NCBI GenBank assembly: GCA_028819845.1 | Contig: JAPPKS010000027.1 | Location: 1-64,000, forward strand | DNA from: Candidatus Poribacteria bacterium | GTDB lineage: Bacteria > Poribacteria > WGA-4E > PCPOR2b | Length of the DNA: 64,000 nucleotides | Reading direction: 5' to 3' | Part shown: positions 1 to 10,931 of the stretch, piece by piece | Layout: every line of letters begins with the position of its first letter | Numbering within the stretch: position 1 is the stretch's first letter | Made by a program: the position numbers and the translations under genes | Notes under the pieces: model-generated | What the model saw: only the letters and a program-made list of their open reading frames with translations | Database searches by the model: none | What the model was told of the DNA's origin: nothing

Positions 1-10
1 AAATACCTTC

Positions 11-751
11 TTAACATCGGCAATTTCGTGTCCAAACAATTGGGGTCACTGCCAAGCTACCCAAAACTCCCTCGCCCGAAGCTTCCTGCGAAAACTCTCC
101 CTGTGGATCAATCACCAATATTCCCATTTCCTTGTAACGAGCATAAGCTAGCATAATCATTTTTGCCAAAACTGATTTGCCGGAACCAGTTTTACCAAAA
201 ATCCCCAGATGATAGGCTTCACCTGCTCCGTCGGTGCCTGTATCAAAGTGTTTGAACCAGAGGGGAAGTTTGGGTTTCGAACCATAGACGTAACCCAAAT
301 AGAATACCTGATCCTTATATGGTTCAAGTAGCACATCTAGAACTCGATCGTCTACAAGTTGAGTATAAGTTCCTGTAGCTGGCACTGTCCCCAAATTGCT
401 GGGATGGTATTTGCCATTTTGGTCGGAAAACACAGCACTCACAATCATCTCGCCTTGATGCGTGTCCTGTCGTTCACTAACAGCATCAACCTGGCCGCGT
501 TGCCGAATCAAACTCCGCATCGTGGAGTCTTCATGCCAAGTATTTTTTAGAGTAATTTCGGAAATCTGCCCTAATGCGTAATGATCAAAGCCGTCTTGCA
601 TGTAGCGAAACAATGCCAGTTCGCCGACTAACTTTTTGTTCACGGCACTCGCCAAAACGTCAAGGGCGAGTTCTGTTGTAGAAGATGGAGAACCAATAAC
701 GCCGATTCTTTCGGCCTGATCAACCAATTGGCTTAATTTTTGATCGGGCAT
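11..751 (-). CDS. herA: HerA-family ATPase, N-terminal part, frameshifted at the left edge
   Basis: HerA is a hexameric DNA translocase that pairs with the nuclease NurA. An N-terminal HAS-barrel-like segment (about residues 15-50) is followed by the ATPase core with Walker A GKTGSGKS (186-193) and Walker B ILVIDPQGEF (211-220). The gene starts 2 bases after the nurA stop with an AGGGAGG-type ribosome site, so the two are translationally coupled. The frame ends at position 11 after a C-terminus (WTRNCRC) that does not look like HerA. Shifting by one base in the run of four G at 42-45 opens a frame reading QLFGHEIADVKKVF, which continues off the window. I infer a frameshift, real or a sequencing error, and that the gene extends past base 1. 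Recognition as HerA is firm; whether the gene is intact is not known. Confidence 0.85.
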   Translation of the reverse strand: MPDQKLSQLVDQAERIGVIGSPSSTTELALDVLASAVNKKLVGELALFRYMQDGFDHYALGQISEITLKNTWHEDSTMRSLIRQRGQVDAVSERQDTHQGEMIVSAVFSDQNGKYHPSNLGTVPATGTYTQLVDDRVLDVLLEPYKDQVFYLGYVYGSKPKLPLWFKHFDTGTDGAGEAYHLGIFGKTGSGKSVLAKMIMLAYARYKEMGILVIDPQGEFSQEASGEGVLGSLAVTPIVWTRNCRC

Positions 752-753
752 TT

Positions 754-1914
754 TTACCTCCCTGATTCTGTACGATAACTGTGAAGTCCAACGAAGACAT
801 CGTCAATGTCGCCTTGATAGTCTTCCGCAAGGTACTGGCTGGTTATCTGGCGAAAAGCGGGAATAGCCCTAGGTAAATGCTTGACCATTCTATCCGCTAG
901 GTAAAGGGGATATGGCTCCATAATAGCGGCTGTGCCACATTGGTCTTTAATACCTTGTAAAACGACACTCAACCTAGCAGGATTGTTGGCAATGGCTCGA
1001 CTCATTTCTAAGCGCAAAGCCGGCATAAAAGCGTGAGGTCGATAATAAAGAACGTGGATATTACCTAAAAATTGTTTAACCTGCGCAACCAATTCGTTAA
1101 TCTCATCACGTTCCGCAACATCAGTAAAATCATCAACTACTGAAGTATTGAGATGCCAAGGCTGGGTAGGTTGCCAAAGTAATGTGGGAATTGTATACTC
1201 ACCCGCTTCCAGAACGGAACTTAGCAACCCGCGGTCATCGTGGGAGGCGGGCCAGCCCAATTTCCTGCCTATTTCTCGATGGGTAGTATACTTCGGTACT
1301 GCGACCCACTGACGATCACTACGTTGGGAGGCTAGAACACAGTGATACGCGGTCAAAAATGACTTGATTTCTTTAACCAGATATTCTTTAACGGTTTTGA
1401 GATCGGCAAACTCTTTAGCTTTGCTAAACCCTTGATTAAAGTAAATGATGGGAGAGGTAAACGAACCATCTAATAGAACAAGCCCATGTGGAGCACTTTG
1501 GGCTAAAATTAACTCCATCCCAATCATTCCTGCCCGCAAAATGGAACCTGTATCGGGATTATGAACTTCGGTTGCAACATGGACAAAATGCTGTGGTTCG
1601 GGCCAAAACCTTTTTTCAGAAGGCGGCGTCAAACCTTCAACCGCCACGGCACCCGCTACTACCAAGTCTGTAGCCAAGAGCCTCTCAACCGCGTGAGAAC
1701 CATCAACACCACAAGTGGTAGGACTTCGAGCTGGTCGCAGGCTAGAGTCATGTTTCACCATACCGGAGTTAGTTAGTTGCCCGCGCCATTCTTCCTTTTT
1801 ATCCCGCAACTCTTCAAAGGATTGCAATAGTTCTTGTCCAATCCCTTTGGTGCGTTCGAGGACGTCGTCAACGAGTGATTGGGGTAATTCTCCAAAATCA
1901 ACTGATTCATTCAT
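754..1914 (-). CDS. nurA: NurA-domain nuclease
   Basis: NurA is a 5'-3' DNA nuclease that works as a dimer docked on the HerA hexamer. The two acidic NurA motifs are visible: CGVDGS (Asp near residue 71) and VLLDGS (Asp near 149). An alternating hydrophobic stretch DLVVAGAVAVEG lies between them. From the ATG at 1914 (MNESVDFGEL) the protein has 386 residues. An ATG at 1926 and a TTG at 1935 are possible, but the AGGG ribosome site sits at a usable distance only from 1914. The start overlaps the stop of the upstream DruA-like gene, and the herA start follows the stop by 2 bases, so the three genes form one translationally coupled operon. In archaea the pair resects DNA ends; in bacteria similar pairs are often found in defence loci. 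That role here is inferred. Confidence 0.85.
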   Translation of the reverse strand: MNESVDFGELPQSLVDDVLERTKGIGQELLQSFEELRDKKEEWRGQLTNSGMVKHDSSLRPARSPTTCGVDGSHAVERLLATDLVVAGAVAVEGLTPPSEKRFWPEPQHFVHVATEVHNPDTGSILRAGMIGMELILAQSAPHGLVLLDGSFTSPIIYFNQGFSKAKEFADLKTVKEYLVKEIKSFLTAYHCVLASQRSDRQWVAVPKYTTHREIGRKLGWPASHDDRGLLSSVLEAGEYTIPTLLWQPTQPWHLNTSVVDDFTDVAERDEINELVAQVKQFLGNIHVLYYRPHAFMPALRLEMSRAIANNPARLSVVLQGIKDQCGTAAIMEPYPLYLADRMVKHLPRAIPAFRQITSQYLAEDYQGDIDDVFVGLHSYRTESGR

Positions 1915-3517
1915 TATTTTCGCCATCCCTCGCAATCTTATCGGGTAGCAGGATGTTTTGGGCGGATGCGGTTTCAGGTTTTAGTTCCACAAATAAAGAG
2001 CGAATCCACGTCGCGCCTTTATCTCCGTGGTTAATCCCCTTGATAAGCATCTCAAGATCAGCAACAGTGCTTCTGATTGCCTTCACGTAGTTACTACTAC
2101 CCCCGATCGCCTCATCGCTGATGGCATAGGATTTTGAGGTCGTTGTGAAAGCCTTCTTTTTTGAGATGCATACGTCAATAAACTTTTCGTAGGTGAGATA
2201 CTTTGAAAGTTCGTGCTTCTCAAAAGCGTTTTCGAGCGTCCGCCTTCTGTTTATCGCTTTGGCGACTAGTTGCTGGCGTTCCTTTTTGTCGTTAGCTATT
2301 GCAGTTTTCTTTTTGCTCTGCCGGTTGATACTCACATTCCCTCGTTCAACTGAGCCGGGCCTACTTTGGCTATCCCCCCACAACTCCAACTCTTGAGGTC
2401 TCCACTGCTTATATTGTTCGTTTTGTTTGCTACGAGGAAGAAGCCATCTTTCACGAAACCAACCGAACAACTCATTGACGGGTTGATCGTAGTAATCTAG
2501 GTTTCGGTCATCACCCTTCAGGAAATCACGAGTGTTCTCGGCCAGTGGCGAAACATATATTTCCCTTTTGATTCCGTGATTTTGCCAACTCCGGGGTAGC
2601 CCTAACTTAGCAAATGTTTTCTGAACTACCTCTTTCCTATTTCTGAATCCTTTTCCCCATAATTCATGGCTGGCCGTGGCTGTAGCGTTTGATTTCGCAT
2701 ATCTCGTGATGGCTTCATAAATTCCATTGGCAAAATGAAATTCGCCAAATCCTTTCGTGTAACCTACACACTCAAACGCAAGGCGGTCTCTAAATTTGAG
2801 ACGGTTATACAATGATGACCTTCCTAGCGCGGAGGTCGTTGTTACTAAAGCAATCTCACCCGACTGTTTCCGCTTCCGAATTACTGATGCCTTCCCTCCA
2901 TATTTTTGCTTAAACGCTTTGCGCACCTCATTACTGAGCGCTAACAGAGCTATTAGCTTCCCGCCAATTAGAAAAGAATACGGAGGAACCGCTCCCAGCA
3001 CAAAAGCGTCTACAACATGATGAAGTCTTTCGTTGCGATCTTCTTTATGCCAATCAACCCATTGGTCTCGATTCCTCAAGGCGAATACTGGATCTCCCAA
3101 ACCGAACAAACCAATTAATTTTTCTGTGTTCTCGTCCACTACGAGAAATCTGATTCTTCGGCCATAACCAGAAGACACTGGAATACTCCAATGCAAACTT
3201 GCGTATCGAAACAAGAGTTCATCTTGTGACCCTGAGTGTACAAGAACCAACTTAGGAGAGATTTTGTCCGGAACAATTTCTTTTCCAGAAGCAAATCGTT
3301 GCAAGAGTAGACGTTCATGTTTAATAAGTCCTCTCTTGCGCTCTTCAATTCTATGATTTACCGCCTCTGTGTGCAGCGACCTAATTTTGTGCTTATCCAG
3401 ATCGTCAGGCAAGCAAAATTCATCACCTCGCATTGTAAATCCTTGCGTTACAAGTGACTCTATAATGCGAGTTTTTAGAATTTCAGAATCAGATGGGGTA
3501 GGAACATCTAATCGCAT
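1907..3517 (-). CDS. DruA-like protein (DUF4338 family)
   Basis: The central part resembles DUF4338, the family of DruA from the Druantia anti-phage system. Recognisable stretches are RRIRFLVVDENTEKLIGLFG, then GDPVFALRNRDQWVDW (about residues 141-156), LGAVPPYSFLIGGKL and VTTTSALGRSSLYNRLKFRD. The biochemical activity of this family is not known to me. I start it at the ATG at 3517 (MRLDVPTPSD, 536 residues), which has GAGG upstream, not at the in-frame codon at 3577. The C-terminal 130 residues are basic and poorly recognisable (SKKKTAIANDKKERQQ). It overlaps the nurA start and heads the NurA-HerA operon. None of the other Druantia genes (DruE helicase and so on) is visible here, so this is not a canonical Druantia locus. 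Confidence 0.7.
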   Translation of the reverse strand: MRLDVPTPSDSEILKTRIIESLVTQGFTMRGDEFCLPDDLDKHKIRSLHTEAVNHRIEERKRGLIKHERLLLQRFASGKEIVPDKISPKLVLVHSGSQDELLFRYASLHWSIPVSSGYGRRIRFLVVDENTEKLIGLFGLGDPVFALRNRDQWVDWHKEDRNERLHHVVDAFVLGAVPPYSFLIGGKLIALLALSNEVRKAFKQKYGGKASVIRKRKQSGEIALVTTTSALGRSSLYNRLKFRDRLAFECVGYTKGFGEFHFANGIYEAITRYAKSNATATASHELWGKGFRNRKEVVQKTFAKLGLPRSWQNHGIKREIYVSPLAENTRDFLKGDDRNLDYYDQPVNELFGWFRERWLLPRSKQNEQYKQWRPQELELWGDSQSRPGSVERGNVSINRQSKKKTAIANDKKERQQLVAKAINRRRTLENAFEKHELSKYLTYEKFIDVCISKKKAFTTTSKSYAISDEAIGGSSNYVKAIRSTVADLEMLIKGINHGDKGATWIRSLFVELKPETASAQNILLPDKIARDGENNE

Positions 3518-4029
3518 AAAAAAAGAGCCTCGGCCATTCCTTAATGTATTTCGACATACGCTACGGAATTTTGGCATCGTCTATCAGTGTCACTCGGGCA
3601 GTGTCATTCAGGGGCATATCACACATCAATGGGAGGATCGCTGGTACATTTGTGCACATCTCTGATAGTTCTTATTACGGATGAGTGCAATTCTATCAAA
3701 ATTACTGTGACAGGTCAAGCAAAAGTAGGGCGGTCCCAAGGTAATCGCATCTAATTTTTTGGTGGCAGTACGCGTCACCCCTCTGGGGCTTTTGATGGGT
3801 GCTGAATCAGGTTTCTATACACCTGAGAATCTCTATCGTGCTCTCTATTCGGTCGCTTGATCGTTGAGTTTCGGAAAAAACTATCACCCTCGTTATTCAC
3901 TCGGTTGATTTCAACCCAACTTACAAAAACTTTCCAGGATTCATCCAACGCCTGATCGTAGATACCGAAATGCTCCACCATATTGCATAGTTACTAATGG
4001 TCATTTTCATCTTGTGCAGCTTAATCTCC
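3518..4029. other. Gene-free spacer upstream of the DruA-like operon
   Basis: No convincing gene. A 68-codon minus-strand frame at 3775-3981 overlaps a dispersed intergenic repeat and has no family resemblance, so I do not call it. The stretch carries a CCCCTCTGGGGCT palindromic motif near 3778, also seen near 38868, and one copy of the AACTATC repeat described separately. Confidence 0.5.
3845..3926. repeat. Dispersed intergenic repeat, copy A
   Basis: Contains CTATTCGGTCGCTTGAT, then TTTCGGAAAAAACTATC, then CAACCCAACTTACAA. Related blocks occur at 5033-5093 and 59500-59562. The ends match the TTGTAGGTTGGGTT type of repeat seen at 4888. This is a non-coding dispersed family of unknown mechanism. 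Confidence 0.6.
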
Positions 4030-4821
4030 TTAATTATTTTTGTGGATCAATCTAGGATTCTGTTGTTCCCACCACTCGAAAAAACGAGGCGCGTTGCAAA
4101 GCCATATCGGAGTCGACATGTTTAACCACCCTGTATGTTTTTTGCCGTCTTTCTTGCAAACACCGCCCCATGCATCTACTAAAGAATCTTTTACATAGTA
4201 ATTATTGTTGCACCGCCTTTTCCCAATCGGCAGATATTTTTCAAGCCTACCCGATGCTTCCGGATCGCCAAATACCACAACGTCTGTGCACACAGGTGGG
4301 TCGCGTCGAGTATGGATATTTCTTTTGATTTCCGCTTCATCTGATATATCTTTGACCTGCTTAACTGCCTGCACCTTCAGTATCCCAATAATGCCATACT
4401 CTAGAGGTTTTGGTTTGTCAATGCGCTTCATGCTATTGTAGAAAATCACAAATCGGTCGCCATCTTCTTCGCAAAACTCTTTCAACGGCTTGCCTTTGTT
4501 ATTGTAGGTGTTGCCATAGCTGAGATAGCCCGAGCGAAAATCAGGATCTAAGTGTGCCGATTCATTGCATACCCAGTTGCGCAGAGAAATATGGCAATTG
4601 TTATCTCTGCCAAACTGCTTTAACGCTGGCGTGATTATGTTCTGGTAATATCCGTCCAACGATGGATCTTTCGGCGGGTGGGCTGGATCTGGCACATACA
4701 CAAATTCACGGTTTTCTGGGTTGCACGGTGCGTTCCACTTCTCAGTCGGGCTGTCTATGCCTGCTCGTTTCGCGCTAGCGCTGTCTATACCGACTCGTAT
4801 CATTATCGCTTTCTTTTTCAT
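4030..4821 (-). CDS. Nmad3-like protein (nucleotide-modification-associated domain)
   Basis: I recognise this tentatively as an Nmad3-like protein, a family proposed from comparative genomics to act on or near modified DNA bases. The supporting pattern is an N-terminal MIRVGIDS strand, then WNAPCNPENREFVYVP, then AHLDPDFRSGYLSYGN, then GDRFVIFYNSM followed by a hydrophobic strand YGIIGILKV. The ATG at 4821 (MKKKAIMIRVG) is preceded by AAAGGAG at a good distance. The in-frame codon at 4848 lacks such a site. The product has 263 residues. It is transcribed toward the DruA-NurA-HerA operon but separated by about 510 bases of repeat-bearing spacer, so it is probably a separate transcript. A joint role with the defence-like operon is only a suggestion. 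Confidence 0.5.
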   Translation of the reverse strand: MKKKAIMIRVGIDSASAKRAGIDSPTEKWNAPCNPENREFVYVPDPAHPPKDPSLDGYYQNIITPALKQFGRDNNCHISLRNWVCNESAHLDPDFRSGYLSYGNTYNNKGKPLKEFCEEDGDRFVIFYNSMKRIDKPKPLEYGIIGILKVQAVKQVKDISDEAEIKRNIHTRRDPPVCTDVVVFGDPEASGRLEKYLPIGKRRCNNNYYVKDSLVDAWGGVCKKDGKKHTGWLNMSTPIWLCNAPRFFEWWEQQNPRLIHKNN

Positions 4822-4887
4822 TGTTGTCTCCTTTCTGATTAGGCGCAACGCCTAATCAATGATTATCATTGCACTTGTTTTTAGTTC

Positions 4888-5093
4888 TTGTAGGTTGGGT
4901 TAAGCGGGGTTGTTGAAGAGTGTCACATACTGGACATAGGTACCGGGAGTCGATTGTGCTTGTAGCTTGTCATGCCGTTGCGTAACCCAACGCGTTTTGT
5001 TAAATGCGAATTGTATCGTTGATCGGTGGTGGTTTCGGAGAAGACTATCGCCCTCACTATTCGGTCAATTAATCGCTCAACCCAACATACAAG
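4888..5093. repeat. GTAGGTTGGGTT-type repeat cluster (includes dispersed repeat copy B)
   Basis: Near 4888-4905 the sequence reads TTGTAGGTTGGGTTAAGCG. A complementary TGCGTAACCCAACGCG lies near 4978-4993, and a second complementary end, CAACCCAACATACAAG, is at 5079-5094. Between them is TTTCGGAGAAGACTATCG, matching copy A at 3845. This has the look of short non-autonomous palindromic elements. No gene is present. Confidence 0.6.
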
Positions 5094-5132
5094 AGTTGTA
5101 TAGTTGAGAGCGCACTACCCGCGTTGGTCAAA

Positions 5133-5157
5133 GGGCGAGGTGGCCTCGCCCCTACGG
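5133..5157. repeat. GC-rich palindromic intergenic element
   Basis: GGGCGAGG, a 3-base loop, then CCTCGCCC forms a perfect 8-bp hairpin followed by CTACGG. It sits just past the 3' end of the antiporter gene. Related hairpins ending in GCCCCTAC are at 38798 and 60601. It could serve as a transcription end but has no T-run. Confidence 0.65.
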
Positions 5158-5190
5158 TTATCGACAGTTTCACATAAAATTTGCCACGAC

Positions 5191-6873
5191 CTAGGCCAAC
5201 TGTTGACGGTCGCCAATCTTACCAACGATATAAAACAGCAGAACGATTAAAGCCGCCGCGACGCCGATTGCGACGTAGGATGACACTCCCAGCGCTGCCG
5301 GAATATACCCACAGATAAGCGCTAGTCCTGCAACAGTTAGGCTGTACGGGAGTTGGGTGTGTACGTGGTGAATGGGTTCGCAATCGCTTGCGATGGAACT
5401 CATGATTGTGGTGTCGGAGATGGGCGAGCAGTGGTCGCCGAAGATTGATCCGTCTAGCACTGCGCCTAAGCTAATCATTGTCGTTAATCCGTAGACGTTG
5501 CCATCAAGTGAAAAAGCCACAGGAATGGCGGTCGGGATAAGTATCGCCATCGTGCCCCAGCTCGTGCCGGTGGCGAAGGAGGTCACGGACGCCGCGATAA
5601 AGAGGAGCGCGGGGAACCATAACGGTGACAACACGCCTTCGACCGCCGCCGCGAGAAAACCGCCGGTAGAAAGTTGGTCGCATACAGCTTTCAAACCCCA
5701 CGCCAAGACGAGAATTGTCGTGGGCAGCAGGCTGCCCTTAAGGCCCGAGCGTATTGCAACCCCAATTTCGGATAGGTTAATCCGGGAAAACAGCTTCGCG
5801 CACACAATCGCCAAAAGAAAGCTGCTACCGGACGCAATCGAAAGAATTTTTACGTTGTTTGCGTTAGATAATGCATTCCGCCAATCTGATAGAGAGAGGA
5901 TAGAACCGCGGCCGCCGCCGTCAATCCAAAATCCTATGAACATTACGCCGAAAAGCGTCCCAATGGGAACAAGTGCAGCCAGCGGATGGATAATAGCTGA
6001 AGGCGAATGCTTTAATTTCGTGAATACTCTTGACGATTTCGACCTTGCCTCCCCGGAATCCACTGCCCCTGATTTTCTGGCGAGAAGTTGCGCCTTCCGC
6101 ATCGGGCCGTAATCTACACCGCTGACGGCGTTTGCGATAACGAAAATAATCGTCATCATACAATAGAATCGAAATCCTAGCGCGTCAAAGAACATGGAGT
6201 AACCGTCCCGCTGTATTCCGATTGAGTTCGCAACGTCAGTGAACAACCCTACCTCATAACCAATCCATGTACTCACCACGGCGAGACCCGCAATTGGGGC
6301 AGTCGTGGAATCCACGAGGAACGCCAATTTTGCGCGGCTAATGCGTTGGTGGTCGGTTGCGGGCCGCATCGAAGATCCAACAATCATGGTGTTGGCATAG
6401 TCGTCGATAAAAACAGCAAACCCCATCAGCACCGTGACAAACTGGGTTGAGCGCGGCCCTTTCGCAAATCGGGTGAGCCAATTGATTATGCCTTGGATGC
6501 CGCCGGAAACGATTACCACCGAAATCGTCGACAGAATCAGCACGATGAAGAGAATTATGAGGAGGTTAAATGAGTCTGCGACGGACTTCCCCACGGAATA
6601 GGTATGATTGAACACGGAGGGAACCCACATCCAGATGGAAGCAGGCTGGCTCTTCACCGAGGAGAGGACAATGCCGGCAACTACAGCTAACCCGAGGCTA
6701 AACATGAGCCGATTCGTTGCAATAGCGCATGTGACTGCGAATAGCGGCGGGACGATGCTATACCAAACGAGAGCATTGGGTTGTTCAAGGTGCTTCGACC
6801 CAAATATTGCAAGCGCGCAGATTGAAAGGAAGGCAATTGCCGCTAATACCAGTTTCCGTTTTTTATCTAACAT
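5191..6873 (-). CDS. NhaC-family Na+/H+ antiporter
   Basis: An integral membrane protein of about 560 residues with 11-12 hydrophobic segments, belonging to the NhaC family of ion/proton antiporters. Family-like stretches are FIDDYANTMIVGSSMRP in the first half (an acidic pair within the membrane) and GTSWGTMAILIP plus GSIFGDHCSPISDTTIMSS in the second half. Members exchange Na+ for H+, and some exchange organic anions, across the inner membrane. The ATG at 6873 (MLDKKRKLVL) directly precedes the first membrane segment; the upstream TTG at 6912 would add a non-hydrophobic tail. It is transcribed in the same direction as dapA, with about 180 bases between them. The actual substrate cannot be read from the sequence. 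Confidence 0.85.
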   Translation of the reverse strand: MLDKKRKLVLAAIAFLSICALAIFGSKHLEQPNALVWYSIVPPLFAVTCAIATNRLMFSLGLAVVAGIVLSSVKSQPASIWMWVPSVFNHTYSVGKSVADSFNLLIILFIVLILSTISVVIVSGGIQGIINWLTRFAKGPRSTQFVTVLMGFAVFIDDYANTMIVGSSMRPATDHQRISRAKLAFLVDSTTAPIAGLAVVSTWIGYEVGLFTDVANSIGIQRDGYSMFFDALGFRFYCMMTIIFVIANAVSGVDYGPMRKAQLLARKSGAVDSGEARSKSSRVFTKLKHSPSAIIHPLAALVPIGTLFGVMFIGFWIDGGGRGSILSLSDWRNALSNANNVKILSIASGSSFLLAIVCAKLFSRINLSEIGVAIRSGLKGSLLPTTILVLAWGLKAVCDQLSTGGFLAAAVEGVLSPLWFPALLFIAASVTSFATGTSWGTMAILIPTAIPVAFSLDGNVYGLTTMISLGAVLDGSIFGDHCSPISDTTIMSSIASDCEPIHHVHTQLPYSLTVAGLALICGYIPAALGVSSYVAIGVAAALIVLLFYIVGKIGDRQQLA

Positions 6874-7051
6874 CAGCCGTAAAATTTCGTAAGTTTCACC
6901 GCGGCAACGCAAACTATTCTAGACGCATCGTGTAAACCCTTGAATGACTAATCTGAATCCAATTGGTGAAATGGTGAGTCCAACCAGCATTCACCTATAG
7001 ACTGATGAAAAAACACCGGAAAGCGTGGTACCTTAGAGTTACGGCGATTGT

Positions 7052-7927
7052 CTAAAGCAAGCCCGTATCCGCCAATGTCCGGCGGAGCTTTTCCGCATTT
7101 GCGCTTGCCATTGGCGCCAGCGGAAGCCGCATTTTCCCGTTGAGTTTCCCCATCAACATGAGGGCGGTCTTTGCAGGGATGGGATTTGTTTCGATAAAGA
7201 GGTCTACCGCGAGGGGCAGCGTTTTGTAATGGAGTTTACGGGCGAGTTCAATGTTGCCCGCTTTGAAAGCGTTACACATCTCTGCAACATCGGCGGGCGC
7301 AACGTTGGCAACGACGGAGATTACCCCATTCCCGCCGACAGCTAGAATTGGAAAGGTGTCATCGTCGTTTCCGGACAGGATGATAAAATCCTCACCGCAC
7401 ATCTGCACAATGTCGCTGGAACGCCTGACTAGTCCGGTCGCCTCTTTGGTGCCGACAATGTTTGGGTGCTCACCGAGTTTGGCGAGCGTTTCGGGGAGGA
7501 TGTCTATGCCAGTGCGTGAGGGGACGTTGTAGATGATAATGGGGATTTCGACGGCGTCAGCGATTGCCATGAAGTGGGCATATAGGCCAGCCTGCGTCGG
7601 TTTATTGTAGTAGGGCGTGATGACCAATGCACCGTCTGCGCCAACTGACTTGGCGTGTCTTGTCAACCGCAGCGCTTCCGCTGTTGAGTTTGAACCTGAT
7701 CCGGCGATTACAGACGCGCGCCCGTTAACAGTTTCGGCGGTCAACGCCACAACGCGGTCGTGTTCCAAGTGGGAAAGCGTCGGCGATTCTCCAGTGGTCC
7801 CACAAGGGACAATCCCGTGTGTCCCTTCAGCAATCTGAAATTCGATGAGTTCCTTGAGTTTGCTTTCGTCGAGCGATTCGTCGTCTTTGAACGGCGTTAC
7901 GATAGCCACAAAGGATCCTTCAAACAT
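7052..7927 (-). CDS. dapA: 4-hydroxy-tetrahydrodipicolinate synthase
   Basis: Condenses pyruvate with aspartate semialdehyde in the first committed step of lysine/diaminopimelate synthesis in the cytoplasm. The 291-residue length and TIM-barrel motifs are typical: GTTGESPTL (phosphate-loop region, residues 43-51), YNVPSRTG with Tyr133, and the Schiff-base lysine in GTKEAT at 161. These numbers coincide with those of the E. coli enzyme. A strong AAGGAGG site precedes the start. It lies 37 bases downstream of dapF, and the two share the promoter at 8826-8854. Confidence 0.96.
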   Translation of the reverse strand: MFEGSFVAIVTPFKDDESLDESKLKELIEFQIAEGTHGIVPCGTTGESPTLSHLEHDRVVALTAETVNGRASVIAGSGSNSTAEALRLTRHAKSVGADGALVITPYYNKPTQAGLYAHFMAIADAVEIPIIIYNVPSRTGIDILPETLAKLGEHPNIVGTKEATGLVRRSSDIVQMCGEDFIILSGNDDDTFPILAVGGNGVISVVANVAPADVAEMCNAFKAGNIELARKLHYKTLPLAVDLFIETNPIPAKTALMLMGKLNGKMRLPLAPMASANAEKLRRTLADTGLL

Positions 7928-7964
7928 GTGAAACCTCCTTCAATATCTTGATAGCCTATTGTCT

Positions 7965-8789
7965 TCAGTAATTCCAGGCGCCCTCTTCAAGCTCACCGGC
8001 GTAGATGACGCGCGCGTCTCCCTCCAAATGCACGTTTTTGGCACCCCCATCAGCCAGCTCGAAATGGATTGTCAGCACAGCGCCGCTTGCTGTCCGCACC
8101 GCAACCGGCGCAACTGTCTTCCCGAGCAATGCAGATAATACAGCGGACGCGATTGAGCCGGTGCCGCACGCGAGGGTTTCGTCTTCCACTCCCCGTTCAT
8201 ACGTGCGAACATCAATTTCTCGTTCGTTTTTGATTCGTACAAAATTTACGTTCGTCCCTGCGGGCTGAAAATCGCCGTGATAGCGTGTTTGTGCACCGAG
8301 ATTAACAACGTCCGCCGCTTCGAGATCTTCAATAAAAAACACCACGTGCGGCACGCCGCTATTGACGGAACAGACGGTGTACACGCAGTCTTCGAGCCGC
8401 AGCGGGAAGTTCAATCGCACATCTGTCGGATCGCTCATTCGCACTTTGACGCCGGATTTGAGAATTTCCGATTCGTAGATACCGGCTTTAGTTTCAAATC
8501 GCATTCGATCGGAAGTGATGCCGTTGATGTGCGCAAACTTAGAGATACACCGCGCGCCGTTGCCGCATGTCTCGGCTTCACCGCCGTCCGCATTAAAATA
8601 GCGCATCTTAAAATCAGCCTGTTCCGAATTTTCAACGAGTAGAATACCGTCGGCGCCCACAGACATTCGGCGTTCGCAAATCTTTGCCACAAAATCCGTG
8701 TTTTCATACGGGACGATGCGCTTGAGATTGTCAATAATCACGAAGTCGTTCCCCGCCCCGCTGAGCTTCATAAAGGGAATCTTTGCCAT
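7965..8789 (-). CDS. dapF: Diaminopimelate epimerase
   Basis: Converts LL- to meso-diaminopimelate for lysine and peptidoglycan synthesis. Two catalytic cysteines are visible: Cys75 in ETCGNGARC and Cys208 in LACGTGS. The N-terminus has the usual KLSGAGNDF. The 274-residue length is normal. It is the first gene of a dapF-dapA operon with a consensus promoter about 40 bases upstream. lysA, the next step, lies alone at 52057. Confidence 0.96.
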   Translation of the reverse strand: MAKIPFMKLSGAGNDFVIIDNLKRIVPYENTDFVAKICERRMSVGADGILLVENSEQADFKMRYFNADGGEAETCGNGARCISKFAHINGITSDRMRFETKAGIYESEILKSGVKVRMSDPTDVRLNFPLRLEDCVYTVCSVNSGVPHVVFFIEDLEAADVVNLGAQTRYHGDFQPAGTNVNFVRIKNEREIDVRTYERGVEDETLACGTGSIASAVLSALLGKTVAPVAVRTASGAVLTIHFELADGGAKNVHLEGDARVIYAGELEEGAWNY

Positions 8790-8825
8790 AATTTTTGTCC
8801 TGTCTTGCGATATATGCTAGCGCCT

Positions 8826-8854
8826 ATTATAGACTTGATGCATATACCTGTCAA
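8826..8854 (-). promoter_or_regulatory. Sigma-70-type promoter of dapF-dapA
   Basis: On the minus strand: TTGACA (8849-8854), a 17-base spacer, TATAAT (8826-8831). Both hexamers are exact consensus. It is 37 bases upstream of the dapF ATG. Confidence 0.85.
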
Positions 8855-8891
8855 GGAAAATGCAAAGTGCCGCAGCCGCACATGTATTCGA

Positions 8892-10904
<2,013 letters not shown>

Positions 10905-10931
10905 TTACACACCGCGTACCTAAGTAAAACA

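Noticed and set aside
3775-3981. 68-codon minus-strand frame
   Set aside because: It coincides with a dispersed intergenic repeat and has no ribosome site or family resemblance.
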